This document shows, piece by piece, positions 63,175 to 64,000 of a stretch of 64,000 nucleotides of DNA (position 1 is the first letter of the stretch; every line of letters begins with the position of its first letter). The stretch is taken from NCBI RefSeq assembly GCF_021352225.1, contig NZ_JAAUVI010000001.1, positions 310,001-374,000 on the forward strand. The letters are read 5' to 3'. Origin of the DNA: Methylobacterium sp. C25 (GTDB taxonomy: Bacteria; Pseudomonadota; Alphaproteobacteria; Rhizobiales; Beijerinckiaceae). The position numbers were made by a program, and so were the translations under genes. The notes under the pieces were generated by a model that was given only the letters and a program-made list of their open reading frames with translations, was not told the DNA's origin and did not search any database.

Positions 63175-64000
63175 CTAATCGCCGGCCTTCGCCGTCCGTA
63201 CGGTGCCGCGCGACGCGACGGCCGGCACCCTGTCCTGGCCATTGCCGGGTACCACGACCACCCGGGCGACCTGACCGGACAGGTAGGCCTGCAGGAACCG
63301 GTTGTAGTCGCGGAACGAGATGCAGCCGTTCGAGGCCCCGCTTGGTCCAAGCATGAAGGTGTGGGCCAACAGTCCCGCCCGGCCATAGATCGCCCCGGCA
63401 CCGCCGACGGGGTTGAGGCGGATCGCCCTGACGCCGTGGAAGAGCTGCTCGCGCTCGGTCAGGTCGTAGACGCCCGGTGGCGTCGCGCCGCGCATCTTGA
63501 TCGCAACCGAGCTGGGGTTGTCCATGTGCTCGCCGAGGCCGGAATGGGCCTCGAGCTTCTCGCCGCTCGGGAGCGTCACGATCCGGGCGCTGATGTCGTA
63601 GACGGCGACGCCGCCGCCCGAAGGCGGAGGTGCCGGGGCGACCTGGCGCGGGATGGCCGAGGCCACAGGCGGCTGGTTGAGCGCGGCATAGGCGAGCGCC
63701 GGGCTCTGCGGCTCGGGCGTGATGCCGAAGACCTTGTCGAAGAACGAGCGCGTGTCTTCCTGCGGGGCCTGCGACGGCGGGGCAGCAGCGGCTACGCGGC
63801 GCGCGGCACGCCGGGAATATTGCAACGGATTCGGTCCGCGCAGCTCGGGCGGGCGCGGCACCGGCAGCGGCACGGTCTGCACGAGGCGGTCGCCGGTCTG
63901 CAGATCCGTCACGGACGGGGTGGGCGGCTCGGGCTCGGTGGCCGGCGGCGGCTCGACCATCGCCTGCTGCGTGAACGGGTCGACGGCCTCGGCCGATGCG
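63175..64000 (-). CDS. DUF2778 (Tlde1-type) protein, N-terminus beyond window
   Basis: The last ~275 residues of a longer gene; no stop or clear start is met before base 64000. The C-terminal ~120 residues carry the DUF2778 catalytic-looking core: SGLGEHMDNPSS, GVYDLTEREQLFHGVRAIRLNP, and the Cys-His site in LLAHTFMLGPSGASNGCISFRDYNRFLQAY. Tlde1-type domains act as L,D-transpeptidase-like or amidase-like cell-wall enzymes. The upstream part is Pro/Ala-rich linker (PPPATEPEPPTPS). Role is probably peptidoglycan-related, not proven. Confidence 0.78.
   Translation of the reverse strand, partial: ASAEAVDPFTQQAMVEPPPATEPEPPTPSVTDLQTGDRLVQTVPLPVPRPPELRGPNPLQYSRRAARRVAAAAPPSQAPQEDTRSFFDKVFGITPEPQSPALAYAALNQPPVASAIPRQVAPAPPPSGGGVAVYDISARIVTLPSGEKLEAHSGLGEHMDNPSSVAIKMRGATPPGVYDLTEREQLFHGVRAIRLNPVGGAGAIYGRAGLLAHTFMLGPSGASNGCISFRDYNRFLQAYLSGQVARVVVVPGNGQDRVPAVASRGTVRTAKAGD

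Overview
The window is about 64 kb of high-GC alphaproteobacterial chromosome. It most likely comes from the Hyphomicrobiales, and Methylobacteriaceae is my best guess. Supporting this are the FlaF/FlaG flagellar proteins, a CnoX-like/Lon-N/Trm112 cluster, a GCG_CRPN-type secreted protein and the codon bias. The genus is inferred, not proven. I see no IS element, prophage, CRISPR array or rRNA. There is one tRNA, tRNA-Pro(GGG), and one clear riboswitch, the TPP element before thiC.

Layout. 1-8.7 kb: partial pyrD coupled to a DUF952 gene; an XRE/S24 repressor-like regulator followed by an orphan soluble histidine kinase; a Tim44-domain membrane protein; a pair formed by a haem-oxygenase-fold (HDO-like) gene and a FeeM/LuxI-like acyltransferase gene; then a Trm112, Lon-N, CnoX-like run. 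8.3-14.5 kb: a secreted protein, xth, a ceramidase-family membrane protein, an acyltransferase-3 protein, an 830-nt gene-free stretch, HNH, alpha/beta hydrolase and M50 protease genes. 14.5-18.6 kb: thiC with its riboswitch, flaG/flaF and small exported proteins. 18.6-22.2 kb: a co-directional run of secreted protein, exbB, exbD, tonB and metallophosphoesterase. 22.8-31.5 kb: tRNA-Pro, a glycosyltransferase, a rhodanese, an RND efflux pair, a GCG-type protein, HIT and nudC.

31.5-37 kb carries a dispersed molybdate transporter: modC, modB and modA lie on the minus strand, separated by a GST gene and a 77-aa ORF on the plus strand and by a TAXI-type binding protein. 37.4-40.2 kb: prmA and an aminopeptidase P. 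40.2-53.4 kb is a surface-polysaccharide locus of the Wzx/Wzy type: WecG-like transferase, Wzz, deacetylase, methyltransferase, DUF6492 putative transferase, Wzx flippase, GT2, Wzy/ligase-like polymerase, GT4, a cupin/JmjC-like putative oxygenase and a FemAB-like acyltransferase. Many of these genes overlap as ATGA, which indicates translational coupling.

53.4-54.7 kb: a peroxiredoxin and YqgE. 54.7-62.4 kb is an iron island: a PvdE/SyrD-like exporter, a FecI-type sigma factor, a DUF2218-siderophore-interacting protein fusion, and fhuC-fhuD-fhuB. The TonB/ExbB/ExbD genes 35 kb away could energise the missing outer-membrane receptor. The window ends with a PCuAC-like protein and a truncated DUF2778 (Tlde1-type) protein.

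The most promising candidates for something undescribed are the HDO-like/FeeM-like pair with its upstream inverted repeats, and the JmjC-like/FemAB-like pair inside the polysaccharide locus.
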